Source of the DNA: Icerya purchasi
Lineage: Eukaryota; Arthropoda; Insecta; Hemiptera; Monophlebidae
Assembly (NCBI GenBank): GCA_039619475.1
Contig: CM077116.1
Location: 385,292,760 to 385,356,759 of the forward strand
DNA: 64,000 nucleotides
Direction of reading: 5' to 3'
The notes under the pieces are model-generated. The model ran no database searches. It saw nothing but the letters and a program-made list of their open reading frames with translations, and was not told the origin of the DNA. The position numbers and the translations under genes were made by a program. Numbering within the stretch: position 1 is the first letter of the stretch; every line of letters begins with the position of its first letter. Positions 11,886-21,240 of the stretch are shown here, in pieces.

Positions 11886-12525
11886 GTAAGTTTCTAAACT
11901 AGATAATTAATGCTTGTTACCAAGTTAAATCATACGGTGTAAAAGCAGTATCCGGAACTGCTCTTGCTGTTTTTATAGCAGTAGCTTTAACATTATAATT
12001 TTTACCAGTTTATTTTCAGTCATCGCAATGCCTTTCAGCAGTACTTTCGGTTTTCCAAATAGCGCGGTAATTCCACTAAACAAAGACACACTTCAGTTTC
12101 GGCCGGAATCAACTTTTTTGCCTAAATCGCTTTCTTGCTAGCGTAATATTTATTCATTCGGGTGCATTATCGAAACTGTTTTCTTTTCAGTATCAACGTC
12201 CGTTTCGTTTAGCGAAATTATTGTCGTAACTTTTTTTTTATTTTTCTTCCATTCTATCATTCTATCATTCAATCTTATTAGTTATTAGAAGATTTTTTTC
12301 GAAACACATACTGCAAATGGATTTGGTTAAATGCTGCATTGCACCGTTTCAAAAATTATCGCGAAGGGCAATCGACTAATCTTTCGAAATAATGTAGACT
12401 ATGTTAGTTATGATAATTTTGCAAAAAAAAACAAAAAAAAAACAACTTAGAATTAACTAAAATATAATTTTTCACTTCAACTATCTCTAAATCGGACATA
12501 TGTTAACTTAAAAGCCAAAAAAAAA

Positions 12526-12605
12526 CAAGTTAAAGTCAAGCATGATGTTTCATGTGCTCATAGTTATTCCACATGTAAGACTATAATTACGTTTACATAA
12601 TAATA
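12526..12605 (+). repeat. Short hairpin repeat, copy A
   Basis: Diverged copy of an ~80-base sequence also present at 29271-29350 and 61981-62070. The core is GTCAAGCATGATGTTTCATG here; the other copies carry the perfect hairpin GCATGA-loop-TCATGC. Downstream, copies A and C also share a ttacataatactaaatt-like stretch. Copy B follows a Penelope-like reverse transcriptase remnant, which suggests the repeat is a piece of that family. Confidence 0.6.
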
Positions 12606-12659
12606 AATTAAAAACAAAGAAATCTGATTTTTTGCGCCATAAAAATGGAGAGATGCGTC

Positions 12660-12667
12660 ATTTTCGC
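12660..12667 (+). repeat. 8-bp target-site duplication, left
   Basis: ATTTTCGC directly abuts the left inverted repeat and is matched exactly at 13972-13979 after the right one, in the same orientation. A similar motif occurs inside the element's tandem repeats, so chance is not fully excluded. Confidence 0.7.
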
Positions 12668-13010
12668 GGTAAACTGTTATATTCAGAGTACCAGTTCGTT
12701 TTGCGCTGTTATAGTTCACATTGATACGTACGTCGTCATTACCTTTTAGTTTGTCTCAACTTATTTCATATTTCATTGCAAATTAAAGAATAATATTAAT
12801 TTATTTCAAAATAATTCAAATTAATCGTTTTTACAATAGTTCAAAATTTTTGAAATATTTTTCCCATTTCATTGTTCTTAAAATATTCGAAAGTGTGTAA
12901 ACTGTTTCAAATTTACTCACAGCCATGGATGGCTAAAAATCTCTCGATTTAGTTCATCTCGATAATTTACTGTTTTTAAAATATTTCAAATTTACACTTT
13001 TTGTTATTAG

Positions 13011-13205
13011 TTCAGTTTGGTGGCTCGTTTATTTTTTTTTTTAATTTATTTTTTTTTAAATTTACTTTTATTTACTAGCTGCTACTTTCTACTACTATCG
13101 TCTGACTGCTGGTTTGGTTTGGTGGCTTGTTTATTTTCTTCTTAATTATATTTCTGTTTACTGGCTGCCACTTTCTACTGTTCTCGTCCGACTGCTTTTA
13201 TATTC
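13011..13205 (+). repeat. Tandem duplication, ~105-bp unit x2, inside the Merlin-like element
   Basis: TTTGGTGGCTCGTTTATT (from about 13016) and TTTGGTGGCTTGTTTATT (from about 13122) begin two units that share CTGCTACTTTCTACT/CTGCCACTTTCTACT and a following CGTCTGACTGCT/CGTCCGACTGCT. The units differ mainly in the length of a central T-rich tract. Confidence 0.8.
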
Positions 13206-13343
13206 TCTTATTTGAATTTACGTTCCAGTCGGATTCACGGTATGTAATTTTTCATATTAAATATCTCATCTTTTACGTTACTCTATTTTATTAAAGTATA
13301 ATTTCTGTCCGTTCTAGCTGCCATTTTGTCCTTGGTTTCTGTG

Positions 13344-13610
13344 ATGGAAATTGAATTGTGCGACGCGGCGTGTAAGCCCGTCTATTTCGATTTGATGGCA
13401 TATACGGAAGAAGATGCCATCAAATTTTACATCAAACATCGAGTTCTTCCTTTTTTCAGGTTTTTACATTTTATTTTTATTTTTTATTCCTTTACAAAGT
13501 ATCATTTCCTGTGTAGGGTTTGCTCGGCATGTCATAGGCTATTCAAGAATTTGGAATTTCGATGTGGCCGGCGGATCGGCGGTGTTAAATGTAATTATAA
13601 AATTTTTACA
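13344..13610 (+). pseudogene. Merlin/IS1016-type transposase, N-terminal fragment
   Basis: The frame reads YTEEDAIKFYIKHRVLP and, some twenty residues on, CRVCSACHRLF...FRCGRRIGGVKCNYKI. Merlin-family transposases commonly start with a helix of the type ExAIxFLxxxGLLP followed by a CxxC...C...C zinc ribbon, and this layout matches. The intervening ~20 residues are Phe/Tyr-rich and look like a retained intron or insert: an AG/GT-like boundary (CAG GTTTTT) lies near 13460 and a TGTAG/GG acceptor near 13517. The DDE catalytic core is absent downstream, where the sequence becomes tandem repeats and palindrome. The assignment rests on motif pattern only. Confidence 0.5.
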
Positions 13611-13689
13611 ATATTCTCTTTCCGGTATTTCATTTTTTGCTCTATTTCTGGTATGATCGTTACGTTACTTCGCTTCTTTTCACGTCATA

Positions 13690-13950
13690 TTCGTAATTTT
13701 AGTTCGCTCATTTTCGCTTCATATTCGTAATTTTAGTTCGCTCATTTTCGCCTCATGTTCGTAATTTCAGTTCGCTCACTTTCACTGTTATTCACATTCG
13801 GTGAACTAACACAAGTTATGAATCATAACTTGTGTTAGTTCACCCACTGTGAATAATAGCAAAAATGAACGAACTAAAATTACGACCAAAAATGAACTGA
13901 ATAACCGCGAAAATAAACGAACTAAAATTACGAACAAAAATGAACTGGTG
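13690..13950. repeat. Long palindrome with tandem repeats
   Basis: Perfect 21-bp arms (13801-13821 and 13823-13843, one-base spacer) extend outward with few mismatches to about 13690 and 13950. Each arm carries the motif CGTAATTTTAGTTCG followed by TCATTTTCGC-like sequence, repeated about three times at ~36-bp spacing on the left and about twice on the right. The RNA or single strand could form a ~120-bp hairpin. Such subterminal repeats are frequent transposase binding regions; here they probably arose by inverted duplication next to the right terminus. Confidence 0.9.
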
Positions 13951-13979
13951 CCCTGAATATAATAGCTTACCATTTTCGC

Positions 13980-14621
13980 TAACATCGAAAGTAAAATTTA
14001 AAAAACTGCGCGTACCACAAGCATATTTATTAAAACCATGACACTTAGCTGATATGCGACTAAAATAATCTTATAATTCAGTACGTAAAGTTCGTATAAT
14101 GTCGATTGTTTTCATTTAACCGGCATAAAGTATTCCTTAAAAAAGTTACAGCTACTGAAACTTAACAATCATAATGAAGTATTTCGCAATAAAGGTCCGA
14201 TTATTAAAGTTGTTTTGAAAGAAAACTTTGTTCAAGTTGAAATTACTATTTGTAAATGCGTCATTTAATTCAACCGAATAATGATCTTACAATTTTTATG
14301 TGAATTTTTGTTGTAAACGTTACTGAAATGAAATTTGCGTTAAAAGACTCCCTTTGTACCCGGAAGAAAGTTTAAGGTGGCTTTTATATTTTAATTACTT
14401 TTTTTTGAAGCGCAAAAAAGCAACCGAAAGAAATTAACCTTTGTTCTAATGGAGTGCCTTCAATGCAATTACTACTATAAATGCTATATCTTTTTTAAAT
14501 TTCTTTTTATTTATTAAAACATTATTTTGAGCCTCTATAAAAGTTTTGATTTAGCAAGATTATCTGCGTCTGGCAATATATTTTAATGTATAAAATTGAA
14601 TTCAACTTGCTTATAAATACG

Positions 14622-14627
<6 letters not shown>
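13980..14627. other. A+T-rich spacer, no gene seen
   Basis: No open frame or repeat family recognised between the Merlin-like element and the (AT)n tract. Confidence 0.5.

Positions 14628-14659
<32 letters not shown>
14628..14659. repeat. (AT)n microsatellite
   Basis: About 16 uninterrupted AT units, directly abutting a G+C-rich hairpin at 14681-14695. Confidence 0.95.
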
Positions 14660-14662
<3 letters not shown>

Positions 14663-14705
14663 TATGGGATTGGTCCCGCTGGCCGCTTCGCGGCCCGTTT
14701 TTGTG
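14660..14705 (-). mobile_element. Probable Helentron-type 3' end (inverted)
   Basis: A G+C island in an A+T desert contains the hairpin GGCCGC-TTC-GCGGCC (14681-14695). Read on the minus strand it gives ACGGGCCGCGAAGCGGCCAG followed by a (TA)n run. Non-autonomous Helentrons and related elements of insects often end with a G+C-rich hairpin of this form followed by a microsatellite. Only the end can be recognised; the body (higher coordinates) was not delimited. Confidence 0.4.
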
Positions 14706-15486
14706 GACTTTAAACTGTATTATTTTGTAAATTTTCATAAAGTCTGCAGCGTTCGCATATATTATTATTTTTTTTTTTTTTAAAGTACACCAATGCGTCA
14801 ATTAAAAAAGTGGGATTTAGATTAGAAAAATTGAAACCGCTAGCAGTATAATATATGTGAGAGGAATATACTGGTAAAGTTGAAATATCGATACGTTATC
14901 TAAAATATTATATTTTAACTACAATTTAAAGCATTTTCTTTGCCAGTCGACTGCTAAAGAACAACACAATAATAATAATATACAAAGTTTTGTGGATAGT
15001 ATAAAATAAATATTTAAAACAATACGTATCACTGTTATCGGCTGCAGTGCGATGATGGTTGACTTGGTATCAGTTCACTACGTTTCTGATTCTCGAGATT
15101 AATTTCAAATTACTTGACAAAATAATTAATATAGCCTACTTTTGTATAATTTCGGTGAAATATAACGACAAAATTAGCCATACAGTATTAAGAAAAAAGA
15201 ATTTCTTCGCAATAGCCAGATATTTTTTCATAAATTCATAAACTATATATGTTCATAAATTTCAATAATGATTTTTTTATATTTAGCACACTGATTCAGT
15301 ATGCATAAATAAATAAATGTTGTCAGAAATAATATATTATTATATTAACTCTGTTCACACGGAAACGTCTAGGACACAATGTTCTATAATCATAATTTAA
15401 ATATTTAAATTTCAGGAACTGCTACATTTCCACTGTAACTAACATTGATAATTTTTGTTACATTATTTTAAAGTATTGGACTCCTA
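14706..15486. other. A+T-rich spacer, no gene seen
   Basis: No open frame above chance length. A T-run lies at 14766-14780. No repeat family recognised. Confidence 0.5.
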
Positions 15487-15800
15487 AATTTTAAAATTTT
15501 GGATATTTCATATTTTTCTTGTGTTTTAGTGAAACGACGTTGATTGAAAAAAAAAAAAAAGCTGTAACTGTTATGAGGGCTGTTGACTTTTTTCTTATTT
15601 TTCTCCCACGACTATAAAACTTCGGGTGCATTAGATATAAAGCAAAAAATAGAGAAAATTTCCCTAGTTCCATTCTATAGCAGCTGGAGATTTTTTTTTT
15701 TTTTTTTTTTTGAATTGACGTCTTTTCGCCTTTATAATGTGGAAATAAATAAATGGGCAAAAATTTTAAAACTTAACGAATCAAATTTTAAAAATTCGGA
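15487..15800. repeat. Diverged copies of the ~160-bp module (inverted pair)
   Basis: On the minus strand, 15640-15487 reads like the module at 23400-23890 (aaaaagttcaccgccctt-like region, then AAGAAAAATATGAAATATCC and AAAATTTTAAAATTTAG). From about 15660 on the plus strand a second unit begins with GTTCCATTCTATAGCAGCTG, matching CCCGTTCTATAGTAGCTAG near 23430. The two units are therefore in opposite orientations, separated near 15640. Confidence 0.5.
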
Positions 15801-16084
15801 TTGTGGCTTGAACAAAATTATTAATCTCTTCATTAGTTACGGACGAATTTTTTACTCTTAAAGCAATATCAGCATGAGGAAGACGTATTTTTTAGAATTC
15901 TATTACGTATAAAATATAAACCATTTCTCCGAAAATTTCACCTGACTTTCAAACTTTTAATAAATCATTTAATTTTAATTGGAATATTCTACAATATAAA
16001 TCTGGACAATCGATATGATATTGCTTTTCATTTAAATTTAATTTTATTTCTATCCAATTAGGATTACACGTCATTGTAATAGAA
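15801..16084. other. Short A+T-rich spacer
   Basis: Nothing recognised. Confidence 0.5.
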
Positions 16085-17035
16085 TTTTTTTTTTTTTTTT
16101 TTTTTTTTACCCCACCTTGGGTTTGCTAGCAAAGAGCATTAGCCCAGCAAAAAGGAATAGACACATGGAATAGAATAGAAATTATATTTTTATTCTGTCG
16201 GCAATGGAATCAAGGAACACCCCTAGGACAGGAACAACAGAGATAGTAGGTAGAGAAAGAACATAAGAGGCGTTGAAAGGAGCAGGAAGACCAAGCTTTA
16301 AAAGATGACAATAAAGTAACTCACGCTCGCGAGATAAACCGGAGCACTCGAAGAGCACGTGATTCGCATCGCAAACATACTGGGAACCTTCAGGATCCAA
16401 TGGACAAAAAGGAGAATCAGCCAAAGAGAAGCGATTTAGTGAAGAAGGAAGGAGACTATGCGAGAAACGGAGGCGAGATAATTTAGTAATTATGGACCGA
16501 TGCAAACTGGGAAACTCATAGAACCAAGGACGAGGGGGAGGAACAGGATTAATCAAGAGATAAAAGGAATTAGGATTAGCGAAAAGAGATACATAAACAG
16601 AATGCCAAAGTCTAAGATGGCAGGATTTAGTTGGAAGAAGAATATTGTGTGCTGGAACCCTACTAATAAAATTCCCATTGGAAACAGCAGCTTTAGCAAG
16701 GAGGTCGACGGCTACATTTCCATCAATGCCTGCATGTCCTGGAATCCAAAGAAAGTCAATCTGGGTACACGTCGATGAGGATAGATCATGAAGAAGAGAA
16801 CGAATAGAAAGGATAATAGCATCAGTGGAAGGAGAAAGGGAAGGTGGAGATAGCGCTAGAAGAACACTTAAAGAATCAGAAACAATAAGGAATTTGGAAG
16901 AACTTAATAGAAACATTGGTTTACCTAATCTGGCAACAACTGCCATACCATCCTGATATTTTAAATGCATATAACGCGGACCATGTGTACATGAGCTTGG
17001 AAGATACATTTTTCCTGGTTTTGGACCTCATTCAG
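16085..17035 (-). mobile_element. 5'-truncated RNase H-type LINE (minus strand)
   Basis: The poly-A tail appears as a T run at 16085-16108 on the plus strand. Next to it, on the minus strand, comes a 3' untranslated region (GCTGGGCTAATGCTCTTTGC), then a C-terminal domain and most of an RNase H domain. Upstream of about 17035 the LINE is lost and Helitron-derived sequence begins, so this is a typical 5' truncation. RNase H downstream of reverse transcriptase is known in the I/R1/LOA LINE groups. It shares its C-terminal pattern with the copies at 40.1, 43.2, 51.5 and 59.3 kb. Confidence 0.8.
16182..16980 (-). pseudogene. LINE RNase H and C-terminal Cys/His domain
   Basis: RNase H would remove RNA from the RNA-DNA hybrid during element copying. 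Seen in order: KFLIVSDSLSVLLAL (catalytic Asp of the second strand region), then IDFLWIPGHAGIDGN and VAVDLLAKAA (His and last Asp), a long spacer with PRPWFYEF and ITKLSRLRFSHSLLP, and the C-terminal cluster CDANHVLFECSGLSRERELL. The segment that should carry the first Asp and the Glu is lost or changed (YQDGMAVV where TAExxAV is expected). The frame is otherwise open for 275 codons up to the stop at 16182, so decay is moderate. Confidence 0.85.
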
Positions 17036-17269
17036 CTGCAATACATTCGTCTATTTCACTTCGAGTAGCCATTATTAGGATTTTTATTTGATTAAATCTA
17101 ATAAAAACCGTAATTTTTCTTCTTCCAGCTTACACCAGATATCAACAAAGTATTCTTGTCCTAATCTATCTAAACGCATAAAACGTGATTCTGATAATAA
17201 CAAATATCTGTAATATTTTGTCTGAAATATTTTTTTAATTTTATTATCTACCATATCAATTGACCAACC

Positions 17270-17277
17270 AGCTGAAC
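17270..17277 (+). repeat. 8-bp target-site duplication, left
   Basis: AGCTGAAC, matched exactly at 17558-17565 on the other side of the MITE. Confidence 0.95.
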
Positions 17278-17557
17278 CAGGGCCGTATCTAAGGGGGGTT
17301 TTCCGGGTTCAAACCCCCCGAAATGTCTGCGAAATCATAACTGCTTGAATTAAATGGACCGAAATTCAGAATAAATTTATTTCTTTTCAATTTTTGATAA
17401 AAGAAAAGAAAATTAAAATTTTTATGAATTCCATGGAAACGAATATTTTTTATTTGTCTTTATTGTAGTGTTCAAATATTGTATTGTATATATATATAAT
17501 TATAAAAATATTTTCGTAACCCCCCTCCCCTGAAATTTTAGTCTAGATACGGCCCTG
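17278..17557. mobile_element. hAT-type MITE, 280 bp, intact ends
   Basis: Perfect 14-bp terminal inverted repeats CAGGGCCGTATCTA...TAGATACGGCCCTG and a perfect 8-bp target duplication AGCTGAAC. The 8-bp duplication with CAG...CTG ends is diagnostic of the hAT superfamily. Subterminal G/C runs (GGGGGG at left, CCCCCC at right) extend the inverted repeat. There is no coding capacity, so it was moved in trans by an hAT transposase. Clean ends and an unmutated duplication make it one of the most recent events in the window; it sits inside an already decayed Helitron gene. Confidence 0.95.
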
Positions 17558-17999
17558 AGCTGAACCATGTATTAAATAATGGGTATTGAAAACTTTCGTA
17601 AGCAGAATCTAATTCATTTTCTTTCCATATAATAATTTTTCTCGGATCGGCTTTTGGAGAAGTATAGAGCACTCTCCAAATTTCAGCACAAGCTGGTCGT
17701 TCACCAAGTACGTGACGATGAGTTTTTCGAATAGTTTTTTCAAATGCCAAATGTGATCGATTTCCCTTTCCTTTTCATTAATTTTATTCCCTTCGTCAAA
17801 CTCTCCCTCTAAATTTACAATTTTTTCTTCTGTTGGTCCCTGCATCTTCTCTTCCAAGTCAGCTACTCCATGTTAGTCCATTTTATGAAGCGTGGTTTTA
17901 AAATCATCGATGTTTAGATTTGTATTATTATTTATTTATTTTTCCTTTGGTTCTTCGAATTTTTTATTCAGAAATTCCATCAAACTGTTCATGTCCGTT

Positions 18000-18385
18000 T
18001 AAATTTTAAATTTTGGGGCTCCCATATTTTCCACATATTCTAGCGATTCTATTACATTATTTAAGAAAGGGAATGATCCTCCAGCTACCATCGAAAGGGC
18101 GGTGAACTTTTTTTTAGTTCCCCGTCTTACCACTTTCAGCGTGTATCTTCCAAAATTTTGGTCCCTAAATATAAAAATTTTTAAATTTTCATTTTTTCCC
18201 TGTATTCTGGAGACCTTAGTATGCAGGTTAAAAAGAAAATTAATACCATAAATCATATAGATTCGCCTGTAGAATTTTTAAAAAATGTTTTTCTTAAAAC
18301 TTGATTTTTACATTTTTTGAAATTTGGGGCCTTTAATTTTAATATTTTGGGGATCTTATAATTTTCTTATGATACGCCGAAGAAA
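18000..18385 (-). repeat. ~160-bp-periodic module array, minus orientation (about 3 units)
   Basis: A motif of the form CCAAAATTTTAAAATT followed by GGxCCxAAATTT recurs at about 18002, 18165 and 18333, spacing about 165. Read on the minus strand, the interval from 18180 to 18000 (GATACACGCTGAAAGTGG, then a CTTTCGATGGTAGCTGGAGG segment, then CTAGAATATGTGGAAAATAT) aligns with 23715-23870 on the plus strand. The array lies just upstream (minus strand) of the Helitron protein fragment and may belong to that element. Confidence 0.6.
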
Positions 18386-18792
18386 ATACGTCGATTAAAA
18401 AAAAATTAACTCTCTAGTTACTTTAGAACGGCCTGTACGATATTATTTATTTTTAATTTTAAAATAATTAACTTATTACACTTTAGATATTTATTTTATC
18501 ATGTTATTTTAACAAAATCTTAAAAAATATAATAAATTGTAAATAAAACTGAATACCGAATTATGAGTATACGAATAATAAATAATGAACATCAAATTAA
18601 AACTCCAATTGCCTTTGTAACAAAAATATCAGCCAGTAATAATAAAGCGTGGGCCAGAAATAATAGTATAATTTAAATTATTTAAAAATATATATAGTCT
18701 CTCACCTGATGTATACAGAAACCTACCATTATAAGCGAGTCCGAATTATTTAACAATCGATCAACACTACTTGCGGACTACTGTGTACACTA
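18386..18792. other. A+T-rich spacer, no gene seen
   Basis: No frame or repeat family recognised. Confidence 0.5.
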
Positions 18793-19834
18793 CCCTATAT
18801 ATATATATATGTATATACAAATAAAATTGAAGTGTCTGTCTGTGATTTCGATTTTTTTTTTCTAAGCTCATATGATTATTTGCAAACACGCGTTTTTTAA
18901 TTTTTTGTCTGTCTGTCTGTATGTTTGTTCGTCTGAGCTCATCTCAGAAATAGATGAACTGATTTTGACGAGACTTTCGTTATCAGGAGAGGGCTGTTCA
19001 TAGATTAATCTAGGCTACTTTTTATTCCGTAAATATTTGGGGTTCCTGTGTAGAAATTGAAAAAATGTAGAAATTATGGACAAAATTAGGGGTTTTGTAG
19101 ACGAACGTATCACGCAACATTCCACGGGTAATGTCGGCCGTAGTTAGTATTGTTGAGGGAAGTTTATGACCCAAAGAGTACCTCACGGATGGTTCGCAGA
19201 AAAATTTTTAAAAAAGAAGAAAATATCTCTCATGACCGTAAACCGATTTTTACCTTACTTAGATTCTTAAGTAATACCTTTTTAAATGCAGTAAACTTAC
19301 AAATTGTATTTATTTAGTTTTTAATTTTATTACTCTGCAATGCAAAAATCGATTGAACTTAAATAAAATATTACATCTACTCAAGGAAATAAAATACAAT
19401 AAAAATATTTTTATATAATATAATGTTTTTTATAAACAAGTTTAGTCTTATTTTTTAAAAATATATATTGTTTACTTTAAAGAAAAAAAAATTCTGTTTA
19501 TTTATTACCTCAAATTTAAATGATTTAAAATTTAAAATTCAAAAAGTTTTGTTAATATTGATTACTTTTTCTGCAACAATAGATTACTGCCAATGAAATC
19601 GTTTTTAAATGTAACGATACATAGCATTAATGATTTTAAATTATATTCTGTAGTGTTAGAAACAAGAGAAATTCAAAGGTCGAAATTGGTTTTTTAAATT
19701 ACTGATATGAATATGTAAGAAAGAATCAATACATAAATATAATTCCAAATAAAACAAAATTTTTTTATGAATTTCCAAGTACAGATTTAAACGGGTATAT
19801 TAATACACGGGTAAAGCCGTGCGTAACAGATAGT
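18793..19834 (+). mobile_element. Helentron-like non-autonomous element (HINE/MINE type)
   Basis: The left end is a (TA)n run followed by AATAAAATTGAAGTGTCTGT and CTGTCTGTCTGTATG; the right end is a hairpin CACGG-GTAAAG-CCGTG (19806-19821) followed by CGTAACAGATAGT. The interior contains GAACTGATTTTGACGAGAC, a typical phrase of such microsatellite-bearing insect repeats. Non-autonomous Helentrons are known to combine short microsatellites with a 3' hairpin of this type and to insert without target duplication. No ORF. The left border could be off by ten or so bases because of the TA run. Confidence 0.55.
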
Positions 19835-20560
19835 ATATATACATATATATATATGTATATATATGTATATTGTAATAAAACTAGAAATGTATAAAATAAA
19901 ATAATAACTAAAATGGAATATATAATTATATTATGATGGGAGGGTATGTATAAATAAGAGAGCCGTTGCTGAAGTAAATGACCAACGGGTTATCACAAAC
20001 AAAGAAAGGTCTTGTGATTGGCGAAGAAAAAGGAAAACAGTCGAAAAACCCTCGTTAAAATTCTCGACAATATCTCGATGACTATTTGTTGAGAAAAAAC
20101 GATATGAATGGCTAGAGACCGTTACTGAACCGACAGGTGCTACACTAAACCAGCAGAGGAGGAATTCACGAAAGAATCGTATATTCCGGATAATGAAGTA
20201 ATTTGTCCAATGATCGGGATCTTGGGTAATGCGTACAATTCTATTTATTCTAAATTTTATTATCTTACTGATAATTTTAATCATACCTGATAACGTTCTG
20301 ATGTTCGTTCTTTAAAAAAGTACAGGCCTAAAACTTAAATGAAACATTTATGAAATTTAGTGATTAATTAGTCCGTAAAAAATAGATTATATTGGAATTT
20401 TTTTTTTTTATAATAATTATTGGTAACACATCAAAACATGAATATGGATAATTATGTTCAATTTCTTGTCCAGATATTTAGCAGTTATTTTATAAAATGT
20501 ACCACAAGAAAGAGTCATTTTCATCTATTCTATAGACTAAAAAATAAACCTTTAGTGGAC
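19835..20560. other. Spacer with TA-rich tract, no gene seen
   Basis: Starts with a (TA/TG)n-like tract (19834-19870). A 117-codon minus-strand frame (19931-20284) lacks recognisable motifs and I treat it as chance. Confidence 0.45.
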
Positions 20561-20561
20561 A

Positions 20562-21240
20562 CACACATATCTATATATATAAAAATGAATGTATGTATGT
20601 ATGTCCTCTACGGACTCCGAAACTATCCATCCGATTTTTATGAAATTTGGACAGTTTAATGATAGGGTTGGGGGGAACAGTGTAGGCAACTTCAAAGTCA
20701 AAAAAATAAATAAATAAATTATGAAATTAATAAAAATCAATCGAAAATGCGGCCAACTAGCACCTAAACACCAATTACCATCATTCCCGGCAGATGGCGC
20801 CACAGTAAAGAAATTATTCCAGTATACGTTATTTAGATCGCGGTCGGGAATTTCGACGATCTCCTTTAATAGTATTGTATATATAACAATCAATTGCGCA
20901 TGTATAAAATATCATAACTTGAGAATGGCTCGACCGATTTGGCTGTCTTTTTGTTTTTTGTTGTGTTCGTAATTGTCAGGACAAGGTTTGTATGAAAGAA
21001 AATTTTAGAAAAATTCATCGAAGAAGTCGGAACATTAAAAGAATTTGGCAAAGATGGCGTCACGACGTGACGCTCAGTTTGTCAGTTCTGCTGTCACATG
21101 ATTTCATAACAACATCAAATTCCGCATTGAATATTGATATTTTTTTACGAAAAAGAATTAAATTGAAAATGATAGTTCAGTGTGTTATCGGTGGTGTTCA
21201 TATCATTAGTGCATTCAAAACCGTAAAATTCATCAATTAA
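20562..21240 (+). mobile_element. Second Helentron-like repeat (right border not found)
   Basis: Begins TCTATATATATAAAAATGAA followed by TGTATGTATGTATGTCCTC and CCATCCGATTTTTATGAAAT, the same head-microsatellite-phrase layout as other insect HINE/MINE repeats. A later phrase GGCTCGACCGATTTGGCTG (about 20926) looks like another module of the same kind. No terminal hairpin was located, so the right limit is a guess. Confidence 0.35.

Larger units (their letters stand above)
12668..13971 (+). mobile_element. Merlin-like DNA transposon (1.3 kb, internally degraded)
   Basis: Terminal inverted repeats of about 30 bp: left GGTAAACTGTTATATTCAG, right end (read inward) GGTAAGCTATTATATTCAG, both continuing to a shared ACCAGTTC. 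The 8-bp direct duplication ATTTTCGC flanks it exactly. Inside is a fragment resembling the N-terminal zinc-ribbon region of Merlin/IS1016 transposases (13344-13610), a duplicated ~110-bp block, and a large palindrome next to the right end. Merlin elements are known for 8-9-bp duplications and IS1016-like transposases, which fits all three lines. The catalytic domain is missing, so it is non-autonomous. hAT also makes 8-bp duplications, but these termini lack the usual CAG start. Confidence 0.65.
17085..17870 (-). pseudogene. Helitron replication-protein fragment (Helitron-like N domain), split by a MITE
   Basis: Minus-strand frames read RHVLGERPACAEIWRVLY and ELDSAYESFQYPLFNTW (17750 to about 17567). 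After the hAT MITE at 17278-17557, they continue with GWSIDMVDNKIKKIFQ, YYRYLLLSE, LDRLGQEYFVDIWCKLEEEK and LRFLL down to about 17090. The order (YPLF, GWSIDM, a YRY segment, then QxFVDxxxKxExEKL) is that of the Helitron-like N-terminal domain preceding the HUH Rep nuclease in Helitrons and Helentrons. Even ignoring the MITE, the two halves are in different frames. The Rep and helicase domains are absent. Confidence 0.65.

Noticed and set aside
16500..16778. 92-codon plus-strand frame
   Set aside because: Antisense shadow of the LINE RNase H domain on the minus strand.
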